Assembly (NCBI GenBank): GCA_963708735.1 | Contig: CAVPTW010000005.1 | Location: forward strand, 298,496-362,495 | DNA length: 64,000 nucleotides | DNA from: JAGPUQ01 sp963708735 | GTDB taxonomy: Bacteria; Pseudomonadota; Gammaproteobacteria; Pseudomonadales; Porticoccaceae | Reading direction: 5' to 3' | In this document: one piece after another, positions 35,614-44,134 of the stretch | Layout: the number at the start of each line of letters is the position of its first letter | How positions within the stretch are numbered: position 1 is the stretch's first letter | Position numbers and translations under genes: made by a program | Notes under the pieces: model-generated | Database searches by the model: none | What the model saw: only the letters and a program-made list of their open reading frames with translations | Told to the model about the DNA's origin: nothing

Positions 35614-35680
35614 GGACTTTAGCGGAACACATTTTTGTGGTGGTGGCCGAAGTCGCGGTGTTTGAAGGGGGAGTCGTGCG

Positions 35681-36841
35681 ATGCGGGGAGCGGACGTCAC
35701 GCAAGAGCGCTTGTTCACGATTCGGCAGACGGCGGACTTTGTGCCTGAGGGTCAGCCACTGATCGCGGTGCGCGAGATCCTGAATCGTGCGCTGCGCGAC
35801 ATGGACCGGCTGTTTGATTCGATGTATGCCGACACCGGACGCGACTCGGTGCCGCCGGAGCGGCTACCGCGAGGCTTGGTGTTGCAAGCGCTGTACGGCA
35901 TTCGCAGCGAGCGACTGCTGTGCGAGCAACTGGGCTACAACCTGCTGTATCGCTGGTTTGTCGGGCTGGGCATGGAGGATGCTGCTTGGGACCACTCCAC
36001 CTACACGCAGAACCGCGACCGGCTGATCGGGCATGAAGCGGTGCGCGCGCTGTTTACCCAAGTGATGCAGCAGGCCCGGCAAGCCGATCTGCTGTCCGAT
36101 GAGCACTTCAGCGTAGACGGCACGCTCATTCGAGCCTGGGCCTCGCACAAGCGCTTTGTGCCCAAGGACGGACCCAAGCCGGATCAGGGCGGCTCGGCAC
36201 GCAATCCCGAAGTCAATTTCAAGAAACAGAAGCGCAGCAACGACACCCACACCAGCGCCAGCGATCCGGATGCACGGCTGGCGACCAAGAGCAACCGCGG
36301 TGAGGCCATGCCGGCCTACATGGGCCATGTGCTGATGGAGAACCGCTCCCGGCTTGCGGTGGACACGCGCCTGACGCGAGCTTCGGGCACGGCCGAGCGC
36401 GAAGCCGCCGTGGCGATGCTGGCCCAGCTTCCCGGCACGCAGCGCAAGACCGTGGGCGCCGACAAGGGCTACGACAGCGCGGATTTCGTGGCCGACTGCC
36501 GCGCACACAAGATCACCCCGCACGTGGCGCAGAACCACTATGAATACACCACCAAGACCGGCAAGCCTGCCTGTCCGGTAGGCAGGCGGGCTCGTCGTGA
36601 CAGTGCGATCGACAGGCGCACCACGCGCCATCCGGGCTATGCCATCAGCCAGACGATCCGCAAAGTCATCGAGACCTTGTTTGGCGACGGCAAGCAGCAT
36701 GGTGGCACCATCCGCCAGGTCAAGCTGCGCGGATGCGACAGGGTGAGCGACGTCTTTACACTGGCTATGCTGGCAATCAACTTGCGGCGCCTGCCCAGGC
36801 TGTTTGCTGCCGCTGCGATCCCGATACGCGCAACCGGATGA
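35681..36841 (+). CDS. IS5-family transposase
   Basis: A 386-aa DDE transposase. MRGADVTQERLFTIR starts the protein; FSVDGTLIRAWASHKRF holds the first Asp, GADKGYDSADF the second and RKVIETLFGDGK the catalytic Glu. Length and all three residues look complete, so it may be active. The linker KTGKPACPVGRRARRDSAID is slightly longer than usual for the group. It is framed by perfect terminal repeats and interrupts an integrase gene. Confidence 0.92.
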   Translation: MRGADVTQERLFTIRQTADFVPEGQPLIAVREILNRALRDMDRLFDSMYADTGRDSVPPERLPRGLVLQALYGIRSERLLCEQLGYNLLYRWFVGLGMEDAAWDHSTYTQNRDRLIGHEAVRALFTQVMQQARQADLLSDEHFSVDGTLIRAWASHKRFVPKDGPKPDQGGSARNPEVNFKKQKRSNDTHTSASDPDARLATKSNRGEAMPAYMGHVLMENRSRLAVDTRLTRASGTAEREAAVAMLAQLPGTQRKTVGADKGYDSADFVADCRAHKITPHVAQNHYEYTTKTGKPACPVGRRARRDSAIDRRTTRHPGYAISQTIRKVIETLFGDGKQHGGTIRQVKLRGCDRVSDVFTLAMLAINLRRLPRLFAAAAIPIRATG

Positions 36842-36989
36842 GCGGGAGAGGTGCGCCTCTGGGCAGCGGCATTTCAGCGATACACCTGCCGAAATCCGCG
36901 AAACGTGAAGGGCTGAACCAAAAAACAGACTGCGATATCGCAAATTCCGATCACCCGATCATCGAATTCCATCGCATGCCGAAGAATCA

Positions 36990-37008
36990 GGCGAATTTCA
37001 ACGAACTG
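36990..37008 (-). repeat. Right terminal inverted repeat of the IS5-family element
   Basis: Nineteen bases, exact reverse complement of 35595-35613. Confidence 0.88.
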
Positions 37009-37020
37009 TTATAGAGCAAT

Positions 37021-37779
37021 ATGAAAAGGGATCGCGTGCACGTGCAAGCCCCTGCGCTCGTGTTGGCAGGCATCGTATTCACCGCGCCGGCGCTGGCCGG
37101 GCCACCCTTTCGCACCGACGACCCGGTGCCGGTGACCTACCGGCAGGGGGAGGCCTACGCTTTCTCCAGCGGCACACATGACGTCGATGGCTGGAGCGGG
37201 GTCGGGCCGGCCATCGAATTGAACTACGGTATCCTGCCCCAGACGCAGTTGCATCTGGTGATGCCCATGGCCTATGACGCACCCCTTGGGGCCGGCAACC
37301 ACGTTGGCTACGGCGATACCGAGGTCGGGATCAAATACCGCTTGGTCCGGCAGACAGATGGCCTGGCGGATATCGGCATCTTCCCGCTGGTCGAAATCCC
37401 CACCGGCGACGAAGGTCGGGGGCTCGGCAATGGGCGGGCTCAATACTTTTTACCGGTGTGGCTGCAAAAGGACTTCGGCGACGGCAGGTGGACGAGCTAC
37501 GGCGGCGGTGGCCACTGGATCAACCCCGGTCCGGGCAACCAGAACTGGTGGTTCACCGGCGCGCTGCTGCAACGCAATTTCGAGACATTCTTTGTGGGCG
37601 CCGAAGTGTTCCATGCCACTGCTGACACCGAGCAGGGCCATGCCAGCACCGGCTTCAACATCGGCGGCGGCATTCACTTGGTGCGCGAATTTCAGTTGCT
37701 GTGGTCGGCCGGCAGCGGCATCGGCCATCGCGACGACAACCGGTTTTCGTATTACCTCGGCTTGTACCGGGCCTTTTGA
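37021..37779 (+). CDS. Putative outer-membrane beta-barrel protein
   Basis: A 252-aa protein with a signal peptide (ALVLAGIVFTAPALA, cleavage near residue 26) and alternating strands rich in Gly and aromatic residues, ending in YYLGLYRAF, a C-terminal phenylalanine typical of barrel proteins. It resembles transporter/porin-like proteins of the phenol-degradation MetA type. Its start is 13 bases from the IS end, so its promoter may have been replaced. The peroxidase gene follows at 21 bases. Confidence 0.65.
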   Translation: MKRDRVHVQAPALVLAGIVFTAPALAGPPFRTDDPVPVTYRQGEAYAFSSGTHDVDGWSGVGPAIELNYGILPQTQLHLVMPMAYDAPLGAGNHVGYGDTEVGIKYRLVRQTDGLADIGIFPLVEIPTGDEGRGLGNGRAQYFLPVWLQKDFGDGRWTSYGGGGHWINPGPGNQNWWFTGALLQRNFETFFVGAEVFHATADTEQGHASTGFNIGGGIHLVREFQLLWSAGSGIGHRDDNRFSYYLGLYRAF

Positions 37780-37799
37780 AGTGGGAGGAGGGAATCCCC

Positions 37800-38906
37800 A
37801 TGACGCTTCATCGGACGCACAGCATAATTGCCTCATGGATCGCGGTGATCGCGCTGCCGGCAGCGGCGATGCCCGCCCGGGCGGCCGAACCGTCGTTGCT
37901 GGAGCAGGCACGGCAACTGTTCGCGCCGCTGCCGCGCGACATGGCGAGTGCAGCATTGCCGATTCCCGCGGCGCGGGTCGCGCTGGGCCGGAAACTGTTC
38001 TTCGATCCGCGGCTGTCAGTGGACGGCACGGTGAGCTGCGCCACCTGCCACCAGCCCGCCCTATACGGCACCGATGCTCTGCCCAAATCAATCGGCGCCG
38101 GACATCGGCAGAACGCCCACAACGCGCCCTCCGTGCTCAACGCCGCCCTGCAGTTCAAGGCCCACTGGATTGGCGATCGCGAGAATGTCGAAGCACAGGC
38201 GATGAAATCCCTGACTGGCCCCGCGAGTTTCGGCAACCCCGACGACGCGGCAGTCATCCGCAAGATCGCGGCGCTGGGTTACACGGACGACTTTGCCCGA
38301 GCGTTTCCGGGTGAACCAGATCCCGTCAAACCAGAGCGCTGGGGTCGGGCCATCGGCGCGTATGAACGCACGCTCGTAACGCCGTCGCCCTTCGATGCTT
38401 ATCTCCACGGCGACCTCGCCGCCCTGCAACCTGCGGCACAACGCGGCCTGGAAACCTTCATCGGGATCGGCTGCGCTACCTGTCACAACGGCGTGGGGGT
38501 AGGCGGCGCATCCTTCCGCAAGTTCGGGCAGGTCGAGGACTACTGGCAGGCGACCGGCAGCCAGCCGATCGACGCGGGGCGCTACACGGCCACGCAGGAT
38601 CCCGCCGACCGTTTCGTCTTTAAGGTGCCCAGCCTGCGCAACGTCGCCATGACGCCGCCCTATTTCCACGACGGTTCGGTGACCACCCTGGCGCAGGCGG
38701 TGCGCGTCATGGCGCGGGTCCAGCTCGGCAAAATACTTACCGCAGCGGAGGTGGACGACCTCGTCGCCTTCCTGAACAGCCTCACCGGCGTGCTGCCGGA
38801 GGATTTCGCCACCGCGCCGGTGCTGGCACCACAGGCTTTCCCGCCGGATCACGAACCTGGACCCGACCCATCGCCCGCTGCGACGGTCCCAAGGAGCACG
38901 CCATGA
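37800..38906 (+). CDS. Di-haem cytochrome c peroxidase family protein
   Basis: A 368-aa periplasmic protein with a signal peptide ending in ARAAE (about residue 30). It has two CXXCH haem sites, CATCH at 80-84 and CATCH at 225-229, plus FFDPRLSVDGTVSCATCH and KVPSLRNVAMTPPYFHDGS, as in the MauG/CcpA superfamily. Members reduce hydrogen peroxide or modify proteins and metals. The ribosome site GGAGGAGGG lies before ATG 37800. Probably in one unit with the outer-membrane protein upstream; the partner substrate is unknown. Confidence 0.87.
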   Translation: MTLHRTHSIIASWIAVIALPAAAMPARAAEPSLLEQARQLFAPLPRDMASAALPIPAARVALGRKLFFDPRLSVDGTVSCATCHQPALYGTDALPKSIGAGHRQNAHNAPSVLNAALQFKAHWIGDRENVEAQAMKSLTGPASFGNPDDAAVIRKIAALGYTDDFARAFPGEPDPVKPERWGRAIGAYERTLVTPSPFDAYLHGDLAALQPAAQRGLETFIGIGCATCHNGVGVGGASFRKFGQVEDYWQATGSQPIDAGRYTATQDPADRFVFKVPSLRNVAMTPPYFHDGSVTTLAQAVRVMARVQLGKILTAAEVDDLVAFLNSLTGVLPEDFATAPVLAPQAFPPDHEPGPDPSPAATVPRSTP

Positions 38907-38984
38907 AGCCACGTCCGCCAACCGCCGACGCAGCCTCTGGCCTCACCACCGCGAAGGCCCGCGCGCGGCTCGGGACTGGCCTGC

Positions 38985-39056
38985 GACGAGTCGGTGCTGA
39001 GCGGCGAGTCGATGCCGGTGGACAAGGTCGCCGACGATCTGGTTCATGCTTTTTCT
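38985..39056 (+). pseudogene. Scrap of a heavy-metal P-type ATPase
   Basis: The frame reads DESVLSGESMPVDKVADD, the actuator-domain TGES-type motif of CPx metal ATPases (here SGES). Nothing on either side continues the protein. It is a 20-25 codon relic between the peroxidase gene and arsR and points to a former metal-resistance gene such as copA or silP. Confidence 0.6.
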
Positions 39057-39064
39057 GATGGTCA

Positions 39065-39102
39065 TTTGCACGATGATTCAATAAATGCTGTATTATCGAA
39101 CC
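39065..39102 (+). promoter_or_regulatory. Probable ars operon promoter/operator
   Basis: A short AT-rich patch in otherwise GC-rich DNA, with TTGCAC at 39066-39071 and TATTAT at 39091-39096 directly before arsR. The spacing of 19 is long. The TTCAATA...TATTATCGAA arrangement is a weak dyad where ArsR would be expected to bind. Position is persuasive, exact boxes are not. Confidence 0.4.
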
Positions 39103-39432
39103 ATGAACGAAAATCAAGCTGTTTCCGCCCTCGGTGCCTTGGCCCACACCCAGCGTCTGCGCGTGTTCCGCGCTCTGGTCGTCGCCGGCCCCGAGGGGCT
39201 GACGCCCAGCGTACTGGCCGACCAGCTTGACGTCGCCCGCAATTCCCTGTCCTTCCATCTGAAGGAGTTGGCTCACGCCGGCCTCGTCACCACCGAGCAG
39301 CAAGGGCGCAACCTGATCTACCGCGCCGACTTCGCGCGGATGAACAGTCTGCTCGGCTACATGACCGAGCACTGCTGCCAGGGCGGTGCATGCGAAGTCA
39401 CTGAATCTCCCTCCAAATGTGCCTCCTGCTGA
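39103..39432 (+). CDS. arsR: ArsR-family arsenic-responsive repressor
   Basis: A 109-aa winged-helix repressor. LTPSVLADQLDVARNSLSFH is the recognition region, and the As(III) site is probably the C-terminal Cys91-Cys92 with Cys97 (HCCQGGACEV). This is a C-terminal cysteine type rather than the helix-alpha3 ELCVCDL type; further Cys106 and Cys109 end the protein. Arsenite binding should release the operator upstream. ATG 39103 is preferred to 39085, which lies inside the promoter patch. Confidence 0.9.
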   Translation: MNENQAVSALGALAHTQRLRVFRALVVAGPEGLTPSVLADQLDVARNSLSFHLKELAHAGLVTTEQQGRNLIYRADFARMNSLLGYMTEHCCQGGACEVTESPSKCASC

Positions 39433-39444
39433 AAGGAACTCTCC

Positions 39445-39891
39445 ATGAAGCGCTTCCATGTCCATCTGCATGTCAATGACCTGAATCGCAGCATCGGCTT
39501 CTATTCCCAACTGTTCGCCGCGCAGCCTGTGCGCGTCGAGAACGACTACGCGAAGTGGATGCTCGAAGACCCACCGATCAACTTCGCCATCTCCACGCGC
39601 GGCGGCAAGCCGGGCATTGATCACTTGGGCATCCAGACCGACAACGCCGACGAACTGGCCGCTTTGAAAGCCCGCGCACAAGCCGCTGACATGGCTCTGC
39701 TCGACGAAGGCACCACGACCTGCTGCTACGCGCGCAGCGAGAAGCACTGGATCACCGATCCGCAGGGGATTGCTTGGGAGCACTTCCACACGCTGGACAG
39801 CATCCCGGTCTTCCATGAAGCGACCCCAGTCGCGAAACCGATGGCTGCATCAGCTTGCTGTGCAGCAAGCCCTCGTTCCTCCTGCTGTTGA
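39445..39891 (+). CDS. arsI: ArsI/CadI-type VOC metalloenzyme (C-As lyase)
   Basis: A 148-aa vicinal-oxygen-chelate protein. FHVHLHVNDLNRSIGFYSQLF begins the first betaalphabetabetabeta module, with likely metal ligands His7, His60 and Glu112. The adjacent Cys93-Cys94 in TTCCYARSEKHW is the thiol pair of ArsI, the Fe(II) dioxygenase that demethylates trivalent methylarsenicals. CadI of actinobacteria is the alternative. Placement directly after arsR favours ArsI. The Cys-rich tail (ACCAAS, SSCC) is an extra. Confidence 0.82.
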   Translation: MKRFHVHLHVNDLNRSIGFYSQLFAAQPVRVENDYAKWMLEDPPINFAISTRGGKPGIDHLGIQTDNADELAALKARAQAADMALLDEGTTTCCYARSEKHWITDPQGIAWEHFHTLDSIPVFHEATPVAKPMAASACCAASPRSSCC

Positions 39892-39902
39892 AAAAGCACA
39901 CC

Positions 39903-40409
39903 ATGGCCACAGAGACTGCATACAACGCACTGTTCATCTGCACGGGTAATTCCGCCCGCTCCATCCTTGCTGAAGGTATCCTCAACGAGCTGGGCCAGGG
40001 GCGCTTTCGGGCCTACTCGGCAGGCTGCCATCCCAAGGGTGAAGTCCACCCACTGGCCTCGCCACGCTGGAACAGCTGCATATGTCGGCGACCGGTTATC
40101 GCAGCAAAAGCTGGGATGAGTTCGTAGCTCCGGGGGCGCCGGTGTTCGACTTCATCTTCATGGTCCGCGACAACGCCGCCGGCGAGGCATGCCCGTTTTG
40201 ACAGGGCAAGCCGGTATCGGCGCACTGGGGCGTGCCCGATCCGGCAGCCGTCGCAGGCAGCGAAGAACAACGGCTCAAGGCGTTCAAGGATGCCGCGCTG
40301 ACCTTGCGCCGCCGAATCGAGCTGTTTCTCTCGCTGCCACTGCAACGCCTGGACGCCATGTCGCTGCAACGCGAGTCAACGCGAGTTGCGAAACATCGGC
40401 CAAGAGTGA
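39903..40409 (+). pseudogene. arsC: Low-molecular-weight-phosphatase-type arsenate reductase, broken
   Basis: Starts correctly at ATG 39903 with NALFICTGNSARSILAE (phosphatase-like CX5R loop). It breaks near 40057 where one base is missing. The next frame continues TLEQLHMSATGYRSKSWDEF and APVFDFIF but meets TGA at 40199-40201, where relatives have Trp in a CPxW segment. It then resumes in the same frame with GKPVSAHWGVPDPAAV. A 10-base tandem duplication at 40368-40387 disturbs the last codons. Three independent lesions make a genuine pseudogene more likely than a single error. Confidence 0.85.
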
Positions 40410-40451
40410 AGAGCCTTACTTCATCAACAACCAGATTTGAAAGGACACCTC

Positions 40452-40811
40452 ATGCCAAACATCCAGATTTTCGATCCGGCGCTGTGCTGCAGCACGGGCG
40501 TATGCGGCGTCGAAGTCGATCAAAACCTGGTCAACTTTGCCGCCGACGTGGATTGGGTCAAACAAAACGGTGCGCAAATCGAACGCTTCAACCTGGCGCA
40601 GCAACCGCTGGCTTTTGCCGAAAACCCGACCGTGAAAGGCTTTCTGGAGCGCTCGGGTTCGCAAGCGCTGCCTCTGGTTCTGGTCGATGGCGCGGTGGCC
40701 CTGGCCGGTCGTTATCCGAGCCGCAGCGAACTGGCCCGCTGGGCCGGCATCGAGGTGGCCGAAGCCTCGCCGGCGCAAGGCGCTTGCTGCACTGGCAGCC
40801 GCTGCTGCTGA
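40452..40811 (+). CDS. arsD: Arsenical metallochaperone ArsD
   Basis: A 119-aa ArsD. It carries all three canonical thiol sets: Cys12-Cys13-Cys18 in ALCCSTGVCG, Cys112-Cys113 and Cys118-Cys119 at the C-terminus. ArsD passes As(III)/Sb(III) to the ArsA ATPase and can also act as a weak repressor. AAAGGACACCTC precedes ATG 40452. It directly precedes arsA, as expected, but that gene is frameshifted. Confidence 0.94.
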   Translation: MPNIQIFDPALCCSTGVCGVEVDQNLVNFAADVDWVKQNGAQIERFNLAQQPLAFAENPTVKGFLERSGSQALPLVLVDGAVALAGRYPSRSELARWAGIEVAEASPAQGACCTGSRCC

Positions 40812-40824
40812 ACGAGGCGATGCC

Positions 40825-42594
40825 ATGCATTTCCTGACCGAGCCGCCGCGCTTTCTGTTCTTCACCGGCAAAGGGGGCGTCGGCAAGACCTCCATCGCCT
40901 GCGCCACGGCCGTGCAACTGGCGGGCGAGGGCAAGCGCGTGCTGCTGGTCAGCACCGACCCGGCTTCCAACGTGGGGCAGGTGTTCGGCGCAGCCCATCG
41001 GCAACCACATCACGGCGATGGCCGCCGTGCCGAACCTGTGGGCGCTGGAAATCGACCCGCAGGCGGCGGCGCAGGCGTACCGCGACCGCATCGTCGGCCC
41101 GGTGCGGGGCGTGCTGCCCGATGCGGTGGTGGATGGCATCGAAGAATCCCTGTCGGGTGCCTGCACCACGGAAATCGCCGCCTTCGACGAGTTCACGGCC
41201 CTGCTGACCGATGCGGCGCTGGCGCAGGATTACGCGCACATCGTTTTCGACACGGCCCCCACCGGCCACACCATCCGCCTGCTGCAACTGCCGGGCGCAT
41301 GGAGCGGCTTTCTGGAGGCGGGCAAAGGCGATGCCTCGTGCCTGGGGCCGCTGGCGGGCCTGGAAAAACAGCGCAGCCAGTACCAGGCGGCGGTAGAGGC
41401 GCTGGCCGACCCCTTGCGCACGCGCCTGGTGCTGGTTGCCCGTGCGCAGCGTGGGGCGCTGCGCGAGGCGGCACGCACCCATGAAGAACTGGCCGCCATC
41501 GGCCTGTCGCAGCAATACCTGGTCATCAACGGCGTATTCCCTGCCGGCGAGGCCGCAAGCGATCCGCTTGCCGCTGCCATCTACGCACGAGAGCAGGCTG
41601 CGCTGGCCGCCATTCCGCAGGGGCTCCAGGGGCTGCCGCAGGATCGGATCGCGCTCAAGCCGTTCAACCTCGTGGGCGTCGATGCCCTGCGCCACCTACT
41701 GGTCGATACCGACGCCACGCATAGCGCCGGTGCCATCGATCTGCCCGAGCAGATCAAGGCGCCGGACTTGTCCGCCCTGGTCGATGAGATCGCCGCCGAC
41801 GGGCATGGGCTGGTCATGGTGATGGGCAAGGGCGGCGTCGGCAAGACCACGCTGGCCGCCGCCATCGCCGTGGCAGCTGGCGGACCGGGGGCTGCCCGTG
41901 CACCTGACCACCTCCGACCCGGCCGCGCATCTGGCCGATACGCTGGAAGGTTCATTGCCCAACCTGGCCGTCAGCCGCATCGACCCGCAGGAAGCCACGG
42001 CACGCTACCGCCAGCATGTGATGGACACCAAGCGGCGCGCAGCTCGATGCCGAAGGCCGCGCCCTGCTGGAAGAAGACCTGCGCTCGCCCTGCACCGAGG
42101 AAATCGCGGTGTTCCAGGCGTTCTCGCGTGCCATCCGCGAAGGCGACAGCAAGTTCGTGGTGATGGACACCGCACCCACCGGACACACCTTGCTGCTGCT
42201 CGACGCCACCGGCTCCTACCACCGCGACATCGTGCGGCAGATGGGCGAGACGGGCGTTCACTTCACGACGCCGATGATGCGCCTGCAAGACCCCAGGCAG
42301 ACCAAGGTGCTCATCGTCACCCTGGCCGAAACCACGCCGGTGCTGGAAGCGGCCAACCTGCAGGATGACCTGCGCCGCGCAGGCATCGAGCCATGGGCCT
42401 GGATCGTCAACCACAGCGTGGCGGCCGCGCAGCCGCATTCGCCACTGTTGCGCCAGCGTGCGCGCAACGAGTTGCGGGAAATCGACGCTGTGGTCACACG
42501 ATACGCCCGACGTTATGCCGTCGTGCCTCTTCTGAGCGAGGAGCCGGTGGGGGTGGAGCGTCTGCGGGCTTTGGCGAACTGGAAAATCTCATGA
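40825..42594 (+). pseudogene. arsA: Arsenite pump ATPase ArsA, three frameshifts
   Basis: A tandem-duplicated ArsA spread over four segments in shifting frames. The N-half P-loop FTGKGGVGKTSIACATA starts at ATG 40825. An extra base near 40993 shifts the frame; the sequence continues ITAMAAVPNLWALEID up to the second P-loop MGKGGVGKTTLAAAIAV. An extra base near 41873 and another near 42033 shift it again before DTAPTGHTLLLLDATGSYHR and the end at 42594. All three breaks are +1. Corrected, the protein is complete (about 590 aa). Real decay and assembly error cannot be separated here. Confidence 0.85.
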
Positions 42595-43697
42595 ATCAAG
42601 ACAGCCCCCAAGGCGGACATGCGATGCCGAACCCTCCCTCACGCTTGTCCTTCCTGGATCGCTACCTCACCATCTGGATTTTCGCCGCGATGGCGCTGGG
42701 CGTTGCCTTGGGCACGCTCTTCGACGGTTTGCCCGATGCGCTCGATGCGCTGTCGATCGGCACGACCAACGTCCCCATCGCCATCGGCCTGATCCTGATG
42801 ATGTACCCGCCCCTGGCCAAGGTGCGCTACGAGACGCTGCACCAGGTCTTTGCCGACCGACGCGTGCTACTGCTGTCACTGGTGCAGAACTGGATCATCG
42901 GCCCGGTGCTGATGTTCGTGTTGGCGGTGATTTTCCTGCGCCACCAGCCGGAATACATGACCGGCCTGATCCTGATCGGACTGGCGCGCTGCATCGCCAT
43001 GGTGCTGGTGTGGAACCAGTTGGCGCGCGGCGACAACCAGTACGTCGCGGGTCTGGTCGCCTTCAATTCGATCTTCCAGATCCTGTTCTTCTCGACCTAC
43101 GCCTGGTTCTTCCTGTCGGTGCTGCCGCCGGTGTTCGGCCTGCAAGGTAGCGTCATCGACGTGGGCTTCTGGACGGTCACCGAAGCGGTGCTGATCTACC
43201 TGGGCATCCCGTTTTTGGCTGGCTACCTGACCCGGTGCACGCTGATCCGGCGCAAGGGCCAGGAGTGGTACGAACGCGCCTTCCTGCCGCGGATCAGCCC
43301 CATCACCCTGGCGGCGCTGCTGTTCACCATCGTGGCCATGTTCAGTCTCAAGGGCGCCGAGGTGCTGCGTTTGCCGCTGGATGCGCTCAAGATCGCCGTG
43401 CCGCTGACACTCTACTTCGTGATCCAGTTCCTGGTCAGCTTCTTCATGGGCCGGCTGATCCAGGCCGACTATCCGCGCACCACCGCCATCGCCTTCACCG
43501 CCGCGGGCAACAACTTCGAACTGGCCATCGCCGTGGCCGTTGCCTCGTTCGGCCTGGCCTCGCCGGTCGCCTTCACGACGGTGATCGGGCCGCTGGTGGA
43601 GGTGCCGGTGCTCATCCTGCTGGTGCAGGTCGCCCTGCGGCTGGGCCGCCGGTGGCGGCTCACAGGCACCGGCGCGCCTTCCCCCACGAATCCCTGA
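42591..43697 (+). CDS. acr3: ACR3-family arsenite efflux transporter
   Basis: A 368-aa transporter with ten expected membrane helices. Diagnostic segments are GLARCIAMVLVWNQLA, whose cysteine is essential in Acr3, and AFTAAGNNFELAIAVAVA with its conserved Glu. Exports As(III) using the proton gradient, so arsenic resistance may persist without ArsA. ATG 42591 overlaps the arsA stop (ATGA); ATG 42624 with AAGGCGGAC is an alternative start. Confidence 0.93.
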   Translation: MNQDSPQGGHAMPNPPSRLSFLDRYLTIWIFAAMALGVALGTLFDGLPDALDALSIGTTNVPIAIGLILMMYPPLAKVRYETLHQVFADRRVLLLSLVQNWIIGPVLMFVLAVIFLRHQPEYMTGLILIGLARCIAMVLVWNQLARGDNQYVAGLVAFNSIFQILFFSTYAWFFLSVLPPVFGLQGSVIDVGFWTVTEAVLIYLGIPFLAGYLTRCTLIRRKGQEWYERAFLPRISPITLAALLFTIVAMFSLKGAEVLRLPLDALKIAVPLTLYFVIQFLVSFFMGRLIQADYPRTTAIAFTAAGNNFELAIAVAVASFGLASPVAFTTVIGPLVEVPVLILLVQVALRLGRRWRLTGTGAPSPTNP

Positions 43698-43711
43698 ACC
43701 GAGGCCATGGC

Positions 43712-44134
43712 ATGAGCCAGATCACCCTTTATCACAACCGCGCCTGCGGCACGTCGCGCAACGTGCTCGCCATGATCCGCAACAGCGGCGAGGAGCCCAC
43801 GGTCATCGAGTACCTGAAAACGCCACCCGACCGCGAAACGCTGCACCGCCTGATCGCCGCGATGGGCATACCGGTGCGCGCGCTGCTGCGCGAGAAGGGC
43901 ACGCCCTACGCCGAACTCGGCCTCGATGATCCGAAATGGAGCGACGAGCAATTGATCGACTTCATGCTTGAACACCCCATCCTCATCAACCGGCCCATCG
44001 TCGTCACGCCGCTGGGCACACGGTTGTGCCGACCTTCGGAAACCGTGCTGGACATCCTGCCCCAGCCCCAGCGTGGCGCGTTCAACAAGGAAGACGGCGA
44101 AGCCGTCGTGAATGCGGAAGGCCGCCGTGTCTGA
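43712..44134 (+). CDS. arsC: Glutaredoxin-dependent arsenate reductase
   Basis: A 140-aa ArsC of the plasmid R773 type. The catalytic cysteine is in NRACGTSRNVLAMI, and the RPIVVTPLGTRLCRPSE segment contributes the substrate arginines. Reduces As(V) to As(III) with glutathione and glutaredoxin for export by Acr3. It is unrelated to the broken phosphatase-type arsC at 39903, and can replace it. Overlaps the arsH start region by about 20 bases. Confidence 0.92.
   Translation: MSQITLYHNRACGTSRNVLAMIRNSGEEPTVIEYLKTPPDRETLHRLIAAMGIPVRALLREKGTPYAELGLDDPKWSDEQLIDFMLEHPILINRPIVVTPLGTRLCRPSETVLDILPQPQRGAFNKEDGEAVVNAEGRRV

Larger units (their letters stand above)
35595..37008 (+). mobile_element. IS5-family insertion sequence
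   Basis: About 1.41 kb bounded by a 19-base perfect inverted repeat, CAGTTCGTTGAAATTCGCC at 35595-35613 and its complement at 36990-37008, enclosing one transposase gene. The immediate flanks (ACCTGG on the left, TTATAGAG on the right) show no target duplication, so one side has probably been rearranged since insertion. Confidence 0.88.
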
